Shown piece by piece: positions 48,850 through 57,277 of a stretch of 64,000 nt of DNA (positions are counted from its first letter, which is position 1; each line of letters starts with the position of its first letter). The stretch spans positions 2,480,001 through 2,544,000 of the forward strand of contig CBDCLS010000006.1 of NCBI GenBank assembly GCA_965218775.1, written 5' to 3'. Under the pieces are notes generated by a model. The model saw only the letters and a program-made list of their open reading frames with translations, was not told the origin of the DNA and made no database searches. The DNA is from CAUZIZ01 sp965218775 (GTDB lineage: Bacteria > Acidobacteriota > UBA6911 > RPQK01 > JAJDTT01). The position numbers were made by a program, and so were the translations under genes.

Positions 48850-49869
48850 TCAAGGCGGCATCCGCGCAGCAAGGCGTGGAGCGAGGCTGGAGCGCACCTC
48901 CGGATTGACCAGGGACATGGGCCAGGCTCCCTTGAGGATGCGGGCCGCTTCCTGTCCCAGGATCTGGTAGCCCCGGCCTAGAACCTGCTCCGAGAGCCCG
49001 GCCGTATGAGGGGTCAGGACCACGTTCTCCAGCTCAAAGAAGGGGCTCCCCGCGGGAAGCGGCTCTTGCTGGTACACGTCCAGTCCGGCTCCGGCGATCC
49101 GTTTCCCCTTCAGCGCTGTCACCAGGGCCCCCTCGTCCACCGCATGGCCCCGTCCGGTGTTGATGAAGAACGCCGTCGGCTTCATCGCCCGGAGGAAGCT
49201 CGCGCTCACCATTCCTCGGGTCTTCTCGTTCAAGGGGACGTGAAGGGAGACGAAGTCGGAGCGCGATGCCAGCTCTTCGAGGTCTGCCACCATTTCCACC
49301 CGGTATTCCTGAGCGATCCAGGGAGAAAGATAGGGATCATGGACGATCACTTCCAGGCTCAGGGCCCTGGCCTTGCGAGTCACGGCTTTGCCGATGACGC
49401 CGAAGCCGAGGAGTCCCAGGACCTGGCCTTCGATCGGAGGGATGGGCGGAAGCTTCAGCTGCGTGTCCGCTCGCCACTGGCCCTCTCGGATCAGGCGGTC
49501 CGAACGAACCAGCTGTCGAGCACACGCCAGCAGGAGCATGAGGGTGTGGTTGGAGACTTCCTCGGTGCAGAAACCGGGGGTGTTCACCACCATGATTCCT
49601 TTTTGCGTCGCCGCCTCGCAGTCGATGAGGTCGAAGGCGTGTCCCAGACTCACGATGGCCTGGGCCCGGTCGATCTCCTGAATGACCGATGCCGGCAGCG
49701 GAACTCCCACGTCGATGATCAGATCCTGGCCCTTGACCGATCGGATCGTCTGCTCCGGGTCCTGGCAGACATGGGATTGGATCTCATAATCGATTCCCGC
49801 GAGCTCTGCCTCGACGGGAGCCGTGTCGCGTTGGATCCCGGTAACAAAGGCCAGACGTTGACGTGCCAT
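48850..49869 (-). CDS. NAD-dependent D-2-hydroxyacid dehydrogenase, copy 2
   Basis: 339 residues, start behind AGGAGG. VLGLLGFGVIGKAVTRKARA (G-x-G-x-x-G near residue 152) and V-H-D-P-Y bind NAD. The catalytic Arg lies in FFINTGRGHAVDEGAL, the Glu in L-D-V-Y-Q-Q-E-P-L-P-A-G-S-P-F, and the His in V-L-T-P-H-T-A-G. The gene is only distantly related to the one at 42183-43163. It points away from the oxidoreductase at 50076, across a 206-bp divergent gap in which I see nothing distinctive, and leads the broken monooxygenase gene. Confidence 0.92.
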   Translation of the reverse strand: MARQRLAFVTGIQRDTAPVEAELAGIDYEIQSHVCQDPEQTIRSVKGQDLIIDVGVPLPASVIQEIDRAQAIVSLGHAFDLIDCEAATQKGIMVVNTPGFCTEEVSNHTLMLLLACARQLVRSDRLIREGQWRADTQLKLPPIPPIEGQVLGLLGFGVIGKAVTRKARALSLEVIVHDPYLSPWIAQEYRVEMVADLEELASRSDFVSLHVPLNEKTRGMVSASFLRAMKPTAFFINTGRGHAVDEGALVTALKGKRIAGAGLDVYQQEPLPAGSPFFELENVVLTPHTAGLSEQVLGRGYQILGQEAARILKGAWPMSLVNPEVRSSLAPRLAARMPP

Positions 49870-50075
49870 GAAGTCCTCCTGATGTCAGAACGAAGTACCG
49901 ATGGTACCCCGGTCCGGGGAGCGGATCAATTCGAGACAGCCCGTGCGCGTAATGGGTCGCGGTGTACGCTTTGTGGTGGCTGGTTTAAACTGGGCTTGAT
50001 CGTTCTTGAAGGGCCTCCGGCAATGTCTCCGTTAGCGGTAGACCTCACGTCTGGATCGATCAGAAGGAGGGTAGC

Positions 50076-51113
50076 ATGGACGAAGTTCGAGTCGGAATGA
50101 TCGGAAGTGGATATATGGCCCTTACCTATTGTGAGGCTTTGGCCCAGCATGTCTCGGGAGGCATGCTCGCCGCGGTGGCGGGGGGGACCCGGGCCCCGGG
50201 GTTGGCTCAGGAGTACGGCGTGGAGGCCGAGTCCTCGGTCGAGGCGCTTCTCGACCGCAGCGACGTAGATGCGGTGGTTATTACCAGTCCCGAGCGGTAT
50301 CACGCCGAGGCCACCATCCAGGCGGCCCAGGCGGGAAAGCACGTGCTGGTGGAGAAACCCATGGCCGTCCACGTCTCCGAGTGCGACCGGATGATCGAGG
50401 CCTGTCGAATCGCCGGAGTCGACCTCAGTGTGGTCAAGACGGAGCGATTTCGATCCATCTGCAAGCAGGCCAGGGGCCTCATCGAGAACGGCGAGCTGGG
50501 GCCTCTCTGGATGATGCGGACCATCTCCGCATTTCCCATCGAAGCAACCAAGAGCATGTATGAAACCCGCCCCTGGTGGTATGAGCCCGAGGGTGCGGGT
50601 CTGTTCGTGAATATGGCCGCTCACAATGCCGACTTCCTCCGCTGGCTCTCGGGCGCCAATGCCGTCCAGGTCTTCGCCCAGGCCCAGACTTTCAGCGACA
50701 TTCCAGCACCGGTCCCCCATTCCGTCATGGCCCAGATCGTCTTCGAAGGAGGCCTGATGGCCCATATGTGGATCTCCTCCGAATTGCCCGCCCCGGGTCT
50801 CCCCAGCAGCGAGGTCCGTTTTCAGGTGGTGGGCCGCGACGGTATCCTGGACATGGAGAGCTATGAGTTCCTGGATCTTGGAAAGGGAGGAGAGTGGAAA
50901 CGCCTCTTCGCTCCCGAGGGCTTCGACTACCTGGCGGACCCCAAAAACCCGGTCCGACTTGAGCCCCACATCGGAGTGGTTCAGGAATTCGTCAACGGTC
51001 TGTTAGAGGGCCGCCAACCCACGGTGGGAGGCGAGGATGGACGAGCCGCCGTCGAGATCTGCCAGGCCTGCCTGGAATCGGCGAAAAAGGGCGAGGCGGT
51101 CCGGCTGTCCTAA
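50076..51113 (+). CDS. Gfo/Idh/MocA family oxidoreductase
   Basis: 345 residues, start behind GAAGGAGGG. VRVGMIGSGYMALTYCEALA is the Rossmann G-x-G-x-x-x start, followed by VDAVVITSPERYHAEATIQA and G-K-H-V-L-V-E-K-P-M-A, the E-K-P motif with the catalytic Lys near residue 95. The C-terminal domain (FVNMAAHNADFLRWLSGANA, with a His at the usual H-x-x-D position) completes the family. These enzymes oxidise or reduce sugars, cyclitols or their derivatives with NAD(P). Divergent from the hydroxyacid dehydrogenase. A MITE begins at the base after its stop codon. Confidence 0.93.
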   Translation: MDEVRVGMIGSGYMALTYCEALAQHVSGGMLAAVAGGTRAPGLAQEYGVEAESSVEALLDRSDVDAVVITSPERYHAEATIQAAQAGKHVLVEKPMAVHVSECDRMIEACRIAGVDLSVVKTERFRSICKQARGLIENGELGPLWMMRTISAFPIEATKSMYETRPWWYEPEGAGLFVNMAAHNADFLRWLSGANAVQVFAQAQTFSDIPAPVPHSVMAQIVFEGGLMAHMWISSELPAPGLPSSEVRFQVVGRDGILDMESYEFLDLGKGGEWKRLFAPEGFDYLADPKNPVRLEPHIGVVQEFVNGLLEGRQPTVGGEDGRAAVEICQACLESAKKGEAVRLS

Positions 51114-51383
51114 GTGCTCCCTTTCATAAATACGATGATGTCTGTGGCGAGCGCGCCGGGTCGAGTTCGCGAAGCGACGCCGAACTCGATGCTTTGTATC
51201 TTGGAGGAGGAGCGACAAAGAAATCGGCGCGTCCCGTCGCCACCCGTAGGGCAGATGGGGGTTGCGGACGATCTCTGCGTTGGTCGTCGTCGAAGATGGC
51301 CAAGCATCGTCTTCCTCCTCCTGCCTTGATCTCGCCTCGCAAGCCCCATCTGCATACATCATCGTATTTATGGAAGGGAGCAC
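51114..51383. mobile_element. Hairpin MITE 'A', 270 bp, flanked by TAA
   Basis: The ends GTGCTCCCTTTCATAAAT and its complement on the right match over 28 bp with one difference. TAA precedes (51111-51113, which is also the stop codon of the oxidoreductase gene) and follows (51384-51386). The inner sequence has further imperfect symmetry. No credible gene. Confidence 0.82.
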
Positions 51384-51386
51384 TAA

Positions 51387-51567
51387 GGGTCTGCGCAAGA
51401 ATAACTTGGTAGAATTGGCGCTCAGATTTGCACCAGATTTGGCCGCGAACGATTGAGCGAAACCGCAGGCGTAGCCGGGTCTACGTTGAGGATTTCGCGA
51501 TTGAGGAGCGGCCGAAGATGGTGTGAAAATGAGATGCCAAAATGCCAAGTTATTTTTGCGCAGACCC
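51387..51567. mobile_element. Hairpin MITE 'B', 181 bp, flanked by TAA
   Basis: The ends GGGTCTGCGCAAGAATAACT and its complement match over 23 bp with one difference, and the inner parts pair imperfectly, so the whole element can fold back. TAA lies on both sides (51384-51386, 51568-51570), one of them shared with element A. Confidence 0.82.
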
Positions 51568-51692
51568 TAAGCACGGATAGCTAGATGGAATCGACCATCA
51601 TCAAAAGCAATCGTGGACCGGGTGGAGAGATGAACAAGCTGCTCATAATTGCCATTAGTCTCGTGACCAACCCGGTCAGAGTCGAGGCGACT

Positions 51693-51745
51693 GGCGGGCA
51701 CGGGCAAAGGCAGGGGCAAAGGCAGGGGCCAAAGGCAAGGTATGA
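51693..51745. repeat. Hexamer-arm element, right-arm fragment
   Basis: GGGCACGGGCAAAGGCAGGG followed by further G-G-C-A-A-A units: a right arm only. No TTTAGCG-type end is visible. The rest of 51568-51876 contains no gene. Confidence 0.6.
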
Positions 51746-51876
51746 ATGAGGAGACATCCGCTTGAGCCGTGGCGGGGTGTGACATCCAAATTGTGAGCAG
51801 GTAAGATCGTGGGAATTGGAGACGCCATGGCGGCGTCAAGAAACCACCCCTGAAGTTTCAGATTGGGAGGGACAGA

Positions 51877-53385
51877 GTGTCGTATCATTCCAGCTTGCCT
51901 GAGTGTCCTGGAAGACCCATGGCTCTACTGGCTGCAGCTTTCCTCATGCTTTCGGCGGGATGCGAGCCCGCGGCAGAGCAGACCGGGGCTCCCGTCGAGA
52001 CGGCTCCTACCCCTGGACACGGGATTACTGGTGCTACCACGGAGGGCCCCGACTTCAGGATACCCGCCGATGTCCCCGAGGGAGCGCCCTGGCGCTATGG
52101 ACTGATCCTTCCCTTTCAGGTGGCTCCCCGAACCGGCGCCGCCTTTCTCAACGTGCGTATTCGAAACGGTGTCATGGGGCACAAGATGGGGCACGGGGAT
52201 TATGAGGTGGGGAATGATGTCGTGCTCTTCGAGGACATCAGCCAGGTCTCCAGTACACCTGCCCTGGTGTTGACCCGCAATCACGACGAGCCCAACCCCA
52301 ACTCCATCCCTCCGGGCCAGCCTGCGATCATGGTCAAGTACCCCATGCGTGGTGGCTTCATCCCGCTCGAGGCCAAGGGTGAGGATGGATCCGTCCATCC
52401 TCATGCCGGCACCGGCTTTGGTGTGTCCGTGGCGCTGGCGCGACGCAAGGCCGGCACCGACCATCCCAACGGGGCCAGCTTCACATCAGAGGAAAACTAT
52501 CAGTACTACGAGGTTTTCCAGCTCTCCTACGATGGGAGCCGCTTGCAGATGATCGATTCGGCCAAGGTTCCCTCGGAGCAGATGGTCCCTGGTTGGCTGC
52601 TGGTCAACGAGGGTCTCAACAACGCGATTCCCTCGGGAGAAGACCTGATTCTGGGCATGAGCTGTCGGAAGATTGAGACGGCCGCTCAGCAGCAGGGCAG
52701 TACTTCTCACGCCGCGGGAGTGATGCATTGGAGCCGTAAAGGAAACAAATGGCTGCCTGTCTCCTTCATTCCAGTGACGCCTCCCGACAATTCCATCGAG
52801 TCCACTCTAGTCAGAGACCAAGATGGATCGCTGCTCTTCGCGGTCCGGCCGGGCCGCCCGGAAGATCTCCACGCGGTCCAGGTGTGGCGGTCCCAGGATG
52901 AGGCTCAGTCCTGGGAGAAGGTCATCGATGTTCGCGGCCTTACCTCGATCGCCCCGGTCACGGTGAACGTGGCGGCGGATGGCACACCCTACATCGCGTC
53001 CAACATCTATCTGGTGCCCACCGACCCGATCGACAAGCGCTTCAAGCTCTTTCGGGATCGCCAGGGACGGATCAAGAGCGGGGGCTGGACCCGGCAGAAG
53101 CTCTACCTCTGGCCGCTGACGAAAGACCGCAGGGGCCTGGAGGCGCCGATCCTGGCGCGCGAGCCCAGGGCCGATTTCGGTCCGCCTCCAGGAGGGTCGA
53201 TGTGGCGTGTGGATCATCCCTCCAGCGCCAACATCCAGCTGGCAGACGGAAAGTGGCACAATGTTCTGGGGTACCGGATCCACGAGGACGTCGAAGATCA
53301 CGATGCTGTCATACCAGCCCAGACGGGCGCCTATCTGGAGGAGGTGATTTCTTCAGGTAGTCCCGTTCCAGCCTGGGATTTCTAG
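51877..53385 (+). CDS. Exported beta-propeller lipoprotein (sialidase-like fold)
   Basis: 502 residues from GTG behind TTGGGAGGG. A hydrophobic segment MALLAAAFLMLSAGC ends in a lipobox (L-S-A-G-C), so the mature protein should be lipid-anchored at residue 29. Blade-like strands include FRIPADVPEGAPWRYGLILP, N-Y-Q-Y-Y-E-V-F-Q-L-S-Y-D-G-S-R-L, T-L-V-R-D-Q-D-G-S-L-L-F-A-V-R and an Asp-box-like W-R-S-Q-D-E-A-Q-S-W-E-K. This suggests a sialidase-like propeller with Asp boxes, but no clear catalytic Tyr/Glu pair can be named. Convergent with the paralogous sialidase-like gene that ends 5 bp away. Confidence 0.65.
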   Translation: MSYHSSLPECPGRPMALLAAAFLMLSAGCEPAAEQTGAPVETAPTPGHGITGATTEGPDFRIPADVPEGAPWRYGLILPFQVAPRTGAAFLNVRIRNGVMGHKMGHGDYEVGNDVVLFEDISQVSSTPALVLTRNHDEPNPNSIPPGQPAIMVKYPMRGGFIPLEAKGEDGSVHPHAGTGFGVSVALARRKAGTDHPNGASFTSEENYQYYEVFQLSYDGSRLQMIDSAKVPSEQMVPGWLLVNEGLNNAIPSGEDLILGMSCRKIETAAQQQGSTSHAAGVMHWSRKGNKWLPVSFIPVTPPDNSIESTLVRDQDGSLLFAVRPGRPEDLHAVQVWRSQDEAQSWEKVIDVRGLTSIAPVTVNVAADGTPYIASNIYLVPTDPIDKRFKLFRDRQGRIKSGGWTRQKLYLWPLTKDRRGLEAPILAREPRADFGPPPGGSMWRVDHPSSANIQLADGKWHNVLGYRIHEDVEDHDAVIPAQTGAYLEEVISSGSPVPAWDF

Positions 53386-53390
53386 ATGGG

Positions 53391-54446
53391 CTAGCGGGCT
53401 CTGAGCCAGACCTTGGCGAGATGGATCCGGGTCTGGGCTTGTCGGTGGCTGGAATAGTAGCTCACCCAGAGGATCCCATCGTGCCAGACCATGCCCGGGT
53501 AGGAGTTGTCCCCACTGGACGGTAGGTGGACGAGCTTGGACAGGCTACGCTTTTCTGTGTCCAGGTAGGCCAGCGTCATCCTCGAGGTCCGCTCGGCACG
53601 GTCCTCGCGCATTCGTCCTCCGGCGATCCACCCATAGGGCGTTTTCACCACGCTGGGGCCTCCCATCGGCTCGAACCAGGGACCCAGTTCATGGGCACTC
53701 CAATCGGTGTAGGGTGGCTCACCCACCAGCAGAACCGGGCCATTGTTCCGCCTGCCCATCTCATCGTTGAGCGTCAGTACGCGTCGAACCAGGCCATAGG
53801 CGGTATCGCCGTCGAACTCCAGATGGGTTTCCGAGGGCTTGTCCTTACAGTAGGCTTCTTCGGCCACGACCCGGAAGCTGGTGCCGTTGCTGCTCTCGAG
53901 GAATGAGAGGCAATCGGGTCCGTCAGGAGCAGGAAGGGAAAAGCCATAGAGCTTTCCCCGGTGCCAGGTGGCTTGCCACAGGATTCTTCCGGGCGCAACT
54001 GCGATCTGGGGATGGGACCAGTTCCATCCATCTTCAGTGAAGGAAACAAAACTGCCGGTGGAGTTCTGTGGGTCGTGCTCCAACCGGGCGAGTCCCAGCA
54101 GCATGAGTCTGTCGTCAGGGGTAATCTCCAGTTCTGGGTCTCTCAGATCGTAACCGGGCAGTACAAACAGAGCAGCTGGCTTCCAGGTTTCTCCGTCCTC
54201 AGAGACCAGTACACGGATCTTACCGTCATACGAGACGTGTTGGTAGCCTTCGCGAAAAGTACAGTAAAACCGATCCCGCCAGCGGATCAGGTCGGTGAAG
54301 GCGTTGTGTGCACCATGGTGCCAGAGTCCTTTGACCTCCACCTTCTCTACGACTATCGGCGGATCAGCCCCGAGAGCGGGCAGCCAGAATAAGCCGACCA
54401 TTAAGAGGATAACTGGGTTTCTTGAAGCGAACGCCGAGTCTTGCAT
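53391..54446 (-). CDS. Secreted BNR/sialidase-like protein, paralogue of 39676-40713
   Basis: 351 residues. Signal peptide PVILLMVGLFWLPALGA. G-A-H-N-A-F-T-D-L-I-R-W-R-D-R-F-Y-C-T-F-R-E near residue 45 and the C-terminal YPGMVWHDGILWVSYYSSHR correspond directly to the other protein. Asp-box-like V-S-E-D-G-E-T-W-K and F-T-E-D-G-W-N-W-S-H are present. ETHLEFDGDTAYGLVRR would supply a catalytic-arginine strand. Shared motifs at both ends show the two genes arose by duplication. A short remnant of a third copy is at 62520-62593. Enzyme activity is plausible but unproven. Confidence 0.85.
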   Translation of the reverse strand: MQDSAFASRNPVILLMVGLFWLPALGADPPIVVEKVEVKGLWHHGAHNAFTDLIRWRDRFYCTFREGYQHVSYDGKIRVLVSEDGETWKPAALFVLPGYDLRDPELEITPDDRLMLLGLARLEHDPQNSTGSFVSFTEDGWNWSHPQIAVAPGRILWQATWHRGKLYGFSLPAPDGPDCLSFLESSNGTSFRVVAEEAYCKDKPSETHLEFDGDTAYGLVRRVLTLNDEMGRRNNGPVLLVGEPPYTDWSAHELGPWFEPMGGPSVVKTPYGWIAGGRMREDRAERTSRMTLAYLDTEKRSLSKLVHLPSSGDNSYPGMVWHDGILWVSYYSSHRQAQTRIHLAKVWLRAR

Positions 54447-54541
54447 GGTAGGGTCCAGAGTGCCAGAAACAGGTTCAAAACGCCAATTCAGATGGACGTA
54501 CTTAGCGACTTGGGTTTACCCTATCCAAAAGGACAAACCAT

Positions 54542-54913
54542 CTACAACAACAGTTCAACGTCAATCCGAAGAACCTCAGCTAACTTCTTCAGGACTTTAG
54601 TGGACATCGAACGTTTCCCATTCTCGATCTGGGAAATATGTGAGTTGGTGACTCCACAGGCATCCGCGAGTTGCTGGAGGGTCAGGTTTCGGTGCTCGCG
54701 CACCATACGTAACGCGTTCTCGCCCGACAAGATTCGGTCGACGACACGAATCGGCAGGGTCTCTTCTTCGCCGGAGATGAGCCGGCGGTGGAAGGTTTCG
54801 ATCGCGACCACGTCATGGGCATCTTCGAGAGCTTCCAGTAAACGCTGGTACTCTTCGATCGGCATCACGACAAAGGCCGGTCGCCCTTCCCGTTCTAGTA
54901 TCTGCACGCTCAT
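54542..54913 (-). CDS. XRE-family antitoxin with an N-terminal Phd/RelB-like part
   Basis: 123 residues. The first 30 (V-Q-I-L-E-R-E-G-R-P-A-F-V-V-M-P-I-E-E-Y-Q-R-L-L) resemble the Phd/YefM strand-helix start. Residues about 68-123 are a XRE helix-turn-helix (M-V-R-E-H-R-N-L-T-L-Q-Q-L-A-D-A-C-G-V, then S-H-I-S-Q-I-E-N-G-K-R). Fused Phd-like and XRE parts are known in antitoxins paired with RelE/ParE toxins. It overlaps the upstream toxin gene by 4 bases. It probably represses its own operon. Confidence 0.88.
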   Translation of the reverse strand: MSVQILEREGRPAFVVMPIEEYQRLLEALEDAHDVVAIETFHRRLISGEEETLPIRVVDRILSGENALRMVREHRNLTLQQLADACGVTNSHISQIENGKRSMSTKVLKKLAEVLRIDVELLL

Positions 54914-55164
54914 CGATAGATCCCCTTCCTGTGGCCTATCTCAATGACCTGGATGACCAGAGCTTGCTTCTCTACCAGGTAAAGCACCCTCCAGTCTCCA
55001 ACGCCGAGCCTGTAACCGGGATGGCCGGTCAATCTCCTCACGTTGGGTGTGTTGAACGGATCCGCCACAAGTTCGTCGAGTCTTCGCCGGATCCGTTGCG
55101 CGATGTCTCGAGGTGCCTTCCTCAGTGACCGGAAAGCCGCTTGAGAGACGCGCAGCTCAAACAT
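54910..55164 (-). CDS. RelE/ParE-family toxin
   Basis: 84 residues: F-E-L-R-V-S-Q-A-A-F-R-S-L-R-K-A-P-R-D-I, then V-R-R-L-T-G-H-P-G-Y-R-L-G-V-G-D-W-R-V-L-Y and V-I-Q-V-I-E-I-G-H-R-K-G-I-Y-R. The Y-R-L-R-V-G-D-W-R-V-x-Y strand and the closing G-H-R-x-x-x-Y are the hallmarks of RelE mRNA interferases. All residues expected for activity appear present. Toxin first, antitoxin second, coupled by ATGA. The 55165-55297 gap holds nothing notable. Confidence 0.93.
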   Translation of the reverse strand: MFELRVSQAAFRSLRKAPRDIAQRIRRRLDELVADPFNTPNVRRLTGHPGYRLGVGDWRVLYLVEKQALVIQVIEIGHRKGIYR

Positions 55165-55297
55165 CGTGTAGCTTCATCAAGGCCGGACAGTGTGCACTCA
55201 CGAGTCTTTACTTTGCCAATAACGACCTTTGCAGGCTGTCTCGACGCTGACCTTGGCACCGACCGCTCGAGCGTCTGGCAAGGTCCGCGGTCAACCT

Positions 55298-56944
55298 TCA
55301 GCGACCCCCGTCTCTTCCGCGCCTGAGTGCTTCCACCATGCTGGGCTCGGCTCCACCTTCGATAACGGGGAAGGCCGTGAGTGTCGGATCCTCGGGATCA
55401 TTGGTTAGTCTCAGTGTGACTGCGGCGAGACGGTCTTTACTGTCCACGACCACGACACCCTGCATCTCCCGAGCCTGAGCGGCGACCGCAGGCTGATCCT
55501 GGAAATACTCCCAGATAAAGCGGGAAACCTGAGCACCCTCTGGCAATAAGAGGATGGTGGTGGCGATCTGGTTGAATGCGGTGTCGAAGAGGCGAAGCCT
55601 GACGTTGTCCACGGCCCCCCGGGTCATAGTGCTATTGCCGCTCTGTTTGGCCTTCACCATCGCCAGCCCTGTGTCCCTGACTCCGAGGGAATCCAGAAAG
55701 ATGCTGAACTTTTTCAGAGGTCTCGTGATGGACGGGACACCTGCATCATAAAGAGTGGCTCCTGTCGACGTATTGGAGCTGGTGAAAACCGAGGTGGCTC
55801 CCACCGACGGTCGGGCCCAGAAGCGTGCGTAACCAACCTGTAGATCTTGGAGGCCGGCGGTCTGGAGTGAGAGGGCCTGACCCGGCCCCAGGGTCGTCTC
55901 GAAGACCGTCGTGGGTTCCATCAAGGCCGGGAGAGATGGCGGGTCCGCAAGGGTGACCGGCAGTGGCTTTCCGGTCGGGGTAAAAAACTCGATCCGAAGA
56001 CCGCTCTGGACGCCAGTGTTGGCAAAGATCATGGTCGTCTGAAACTCTCGATTGGCCGTCGAACCCTCCCCGATCAAAGAAAAATAGTTGACAAGCTTGC
56101 TGCTCGGCTCCACCACTATTTCCGGAATGTCGAGTGCCCCGGACGCGGCGACCATAAAGGAACTCGTTGCGCTGGATTGAGGGGATGAGGCAGTCGACCC
56201 GCGGCTCACAACCCAGGCACTCGTGTCGCCGGATTCGAAGCCATCGGCAAATATGGCGTTGCCGCCCAAAGGAATCTGCTCTCTGAAGGTGGATACCAGA
56301 CTTGTGTCCGGAAGGGAAAGAGTGGCTTCTGGCCCTAAGGGGAATGTATTGTCGCGGATCCAGATAGGAGCATCCAGGGCAGTCAGCTGTGGATCGCGAG
56401 GGTCAACCAGCTGTGGAAGGCAACCGAAATTTGTAAGAGAAGTGTCGGCGGTACAAGTGCCGCGTGCTTCGATCCTCGACTTCTGTCCTCGGGGCAGGCG
56501 CAGTCTGATGCGTCCCTGTTTGGGCGAAAACTTGAGGTCAAAGTCCTCGTCGGGATCCATGTCAATGATCTCGAGCTGGTAAGTAATATCAAAGAATGCC
56601 TCGACCTCGAGCCTTTCCCCGTCTGCTATCCCAGTCGGTTGTTCTCCCAGCGGAGTAACGCGCACACCCGAACCCAGGGAACTAGTGATGTCTTGGAATC
56701 CGTTTCCGCGGGCACGTATCGAAATCCGCGACAGAACTGGCTTCAGATCGGGACCCAGCGGAGCTACCACACTGTCAGCCTCCAGCAGCATCTCAAGGAA
56801 CACGGGAACCGAGATGACGTCCTGATCAAATTGGCTCTGCGACAGCACGGCGTGCTGTCCTGCCGACAGGAAGACGACGCCAAATATCAAGAGTTTGGCC
56901 GGATCGGGGAACATCCATGATCGAGTCAGGTTGCAGTCAGACAT
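55298..56944 (-). CDS. Large secreted protein of unknown function
   Basis: 548 residues, start behind AAGAGAGTG. Signal peptide AKLLIFGVVFLSAGQHAVLS. The middle has N-A-I-F-A-D-G-F-E-S-G-D-T-S-A-W, a short motif that recurs in secreted proteins of environmental Proteobacteria and Acidobacteria, usually ahead of a lectin-like or C-terminal sorting segment. Residues about 290-500 resemble the extracellular domain of the neighbours (F-Q-T-T-M-I-F-A-N-T-G-V-Q-S-G-L-R-I-E-F-F-T-P-T-G). No enzyme motif is seen. Divergent from nothing: the next gene on this strand ends 330 bp upstream. Confidence 0.68.
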   Translation of the reverse strand: MSDCNLTRSWMFPDPAKLLIFGVVFLSAGQHAVLSQSQFDQDVISVPVFLEMLLEADSVVAPLGPDLKPVLSRISIRARGNGFQDITSSLGSGVRVTPLGEQPTGIADGERLEVEAFFDITYQLEIIDMDPDEDFDLKFSPKQGRIRLRLPRGQKSRIEARGTCTADTSLTNFGCLPQLVDPRDPQLTALDAPIWIRDNTFPLGPEATLSLPDTSLVSTFREQIPLGGNAIFADGFESGDTSAWVVSRGSTASSPQSSATSSFMVAASGALDIPEIVVEPSSKLVNYFSLIGEGSTANREFQTTMIFANTGVQSGLRIEFFTPTGKPLPVTLADPPSLPALMEPTTVFETTLGPGQALSLQTAGLQDLQVGYARFWARPSVGATSVFTSSNTSTGATLYDAGVPSITRPLKKFSIFLDSLGVRDTGLAMVKAKQSGNSTMTRGAVDNVRLRLFDTAFNQIATTILLLPEGAQVSRFIWEYFQDQPAVAAQAREMQGVVVVDSKDRLAAVTLRLTNDPEDPTLTAFPVIEGGAEPSMVEALRRGRDGGR

Positions 56945-57277
56945 TTGTCACTCTCTTTTCAAGTGGTAACTTCGTCCAAAGACTTCCTCGAGCGAGTGTC
57001 GTTGGGGCAAGGTCTCTCTTCGACAAGACTCCGAGAGCAAAGTTCGGGATCGGGTCGTCTGGATGCTAGCATACCGGACCTATGGGGACAATCGGCAGTC
57101 CGAGGCACGGCCTATGTACTCAAATAACAAGAGTTTTCTGGGGGTAGTTAATTGTGCAAACAGATCGCTGCACGACCGGCCCGGTGAGTGATCGGCAAGA
57201 GAGTCTTGAGATCACCATTTTTTCATCGTGGCGTCTGAGAGGAGCTTCGTAGTCCCAGATTCGAGGCTGTATCGGGG
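56945..57277. other. 333-bp intergenic region
   Basis: It should hold the promoter of the secreted-protein gene and the end signals of the sulfatase gene. I see no hairpin with a U-tract, no repeat of the families above and no gene. Confidence 0.4.
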
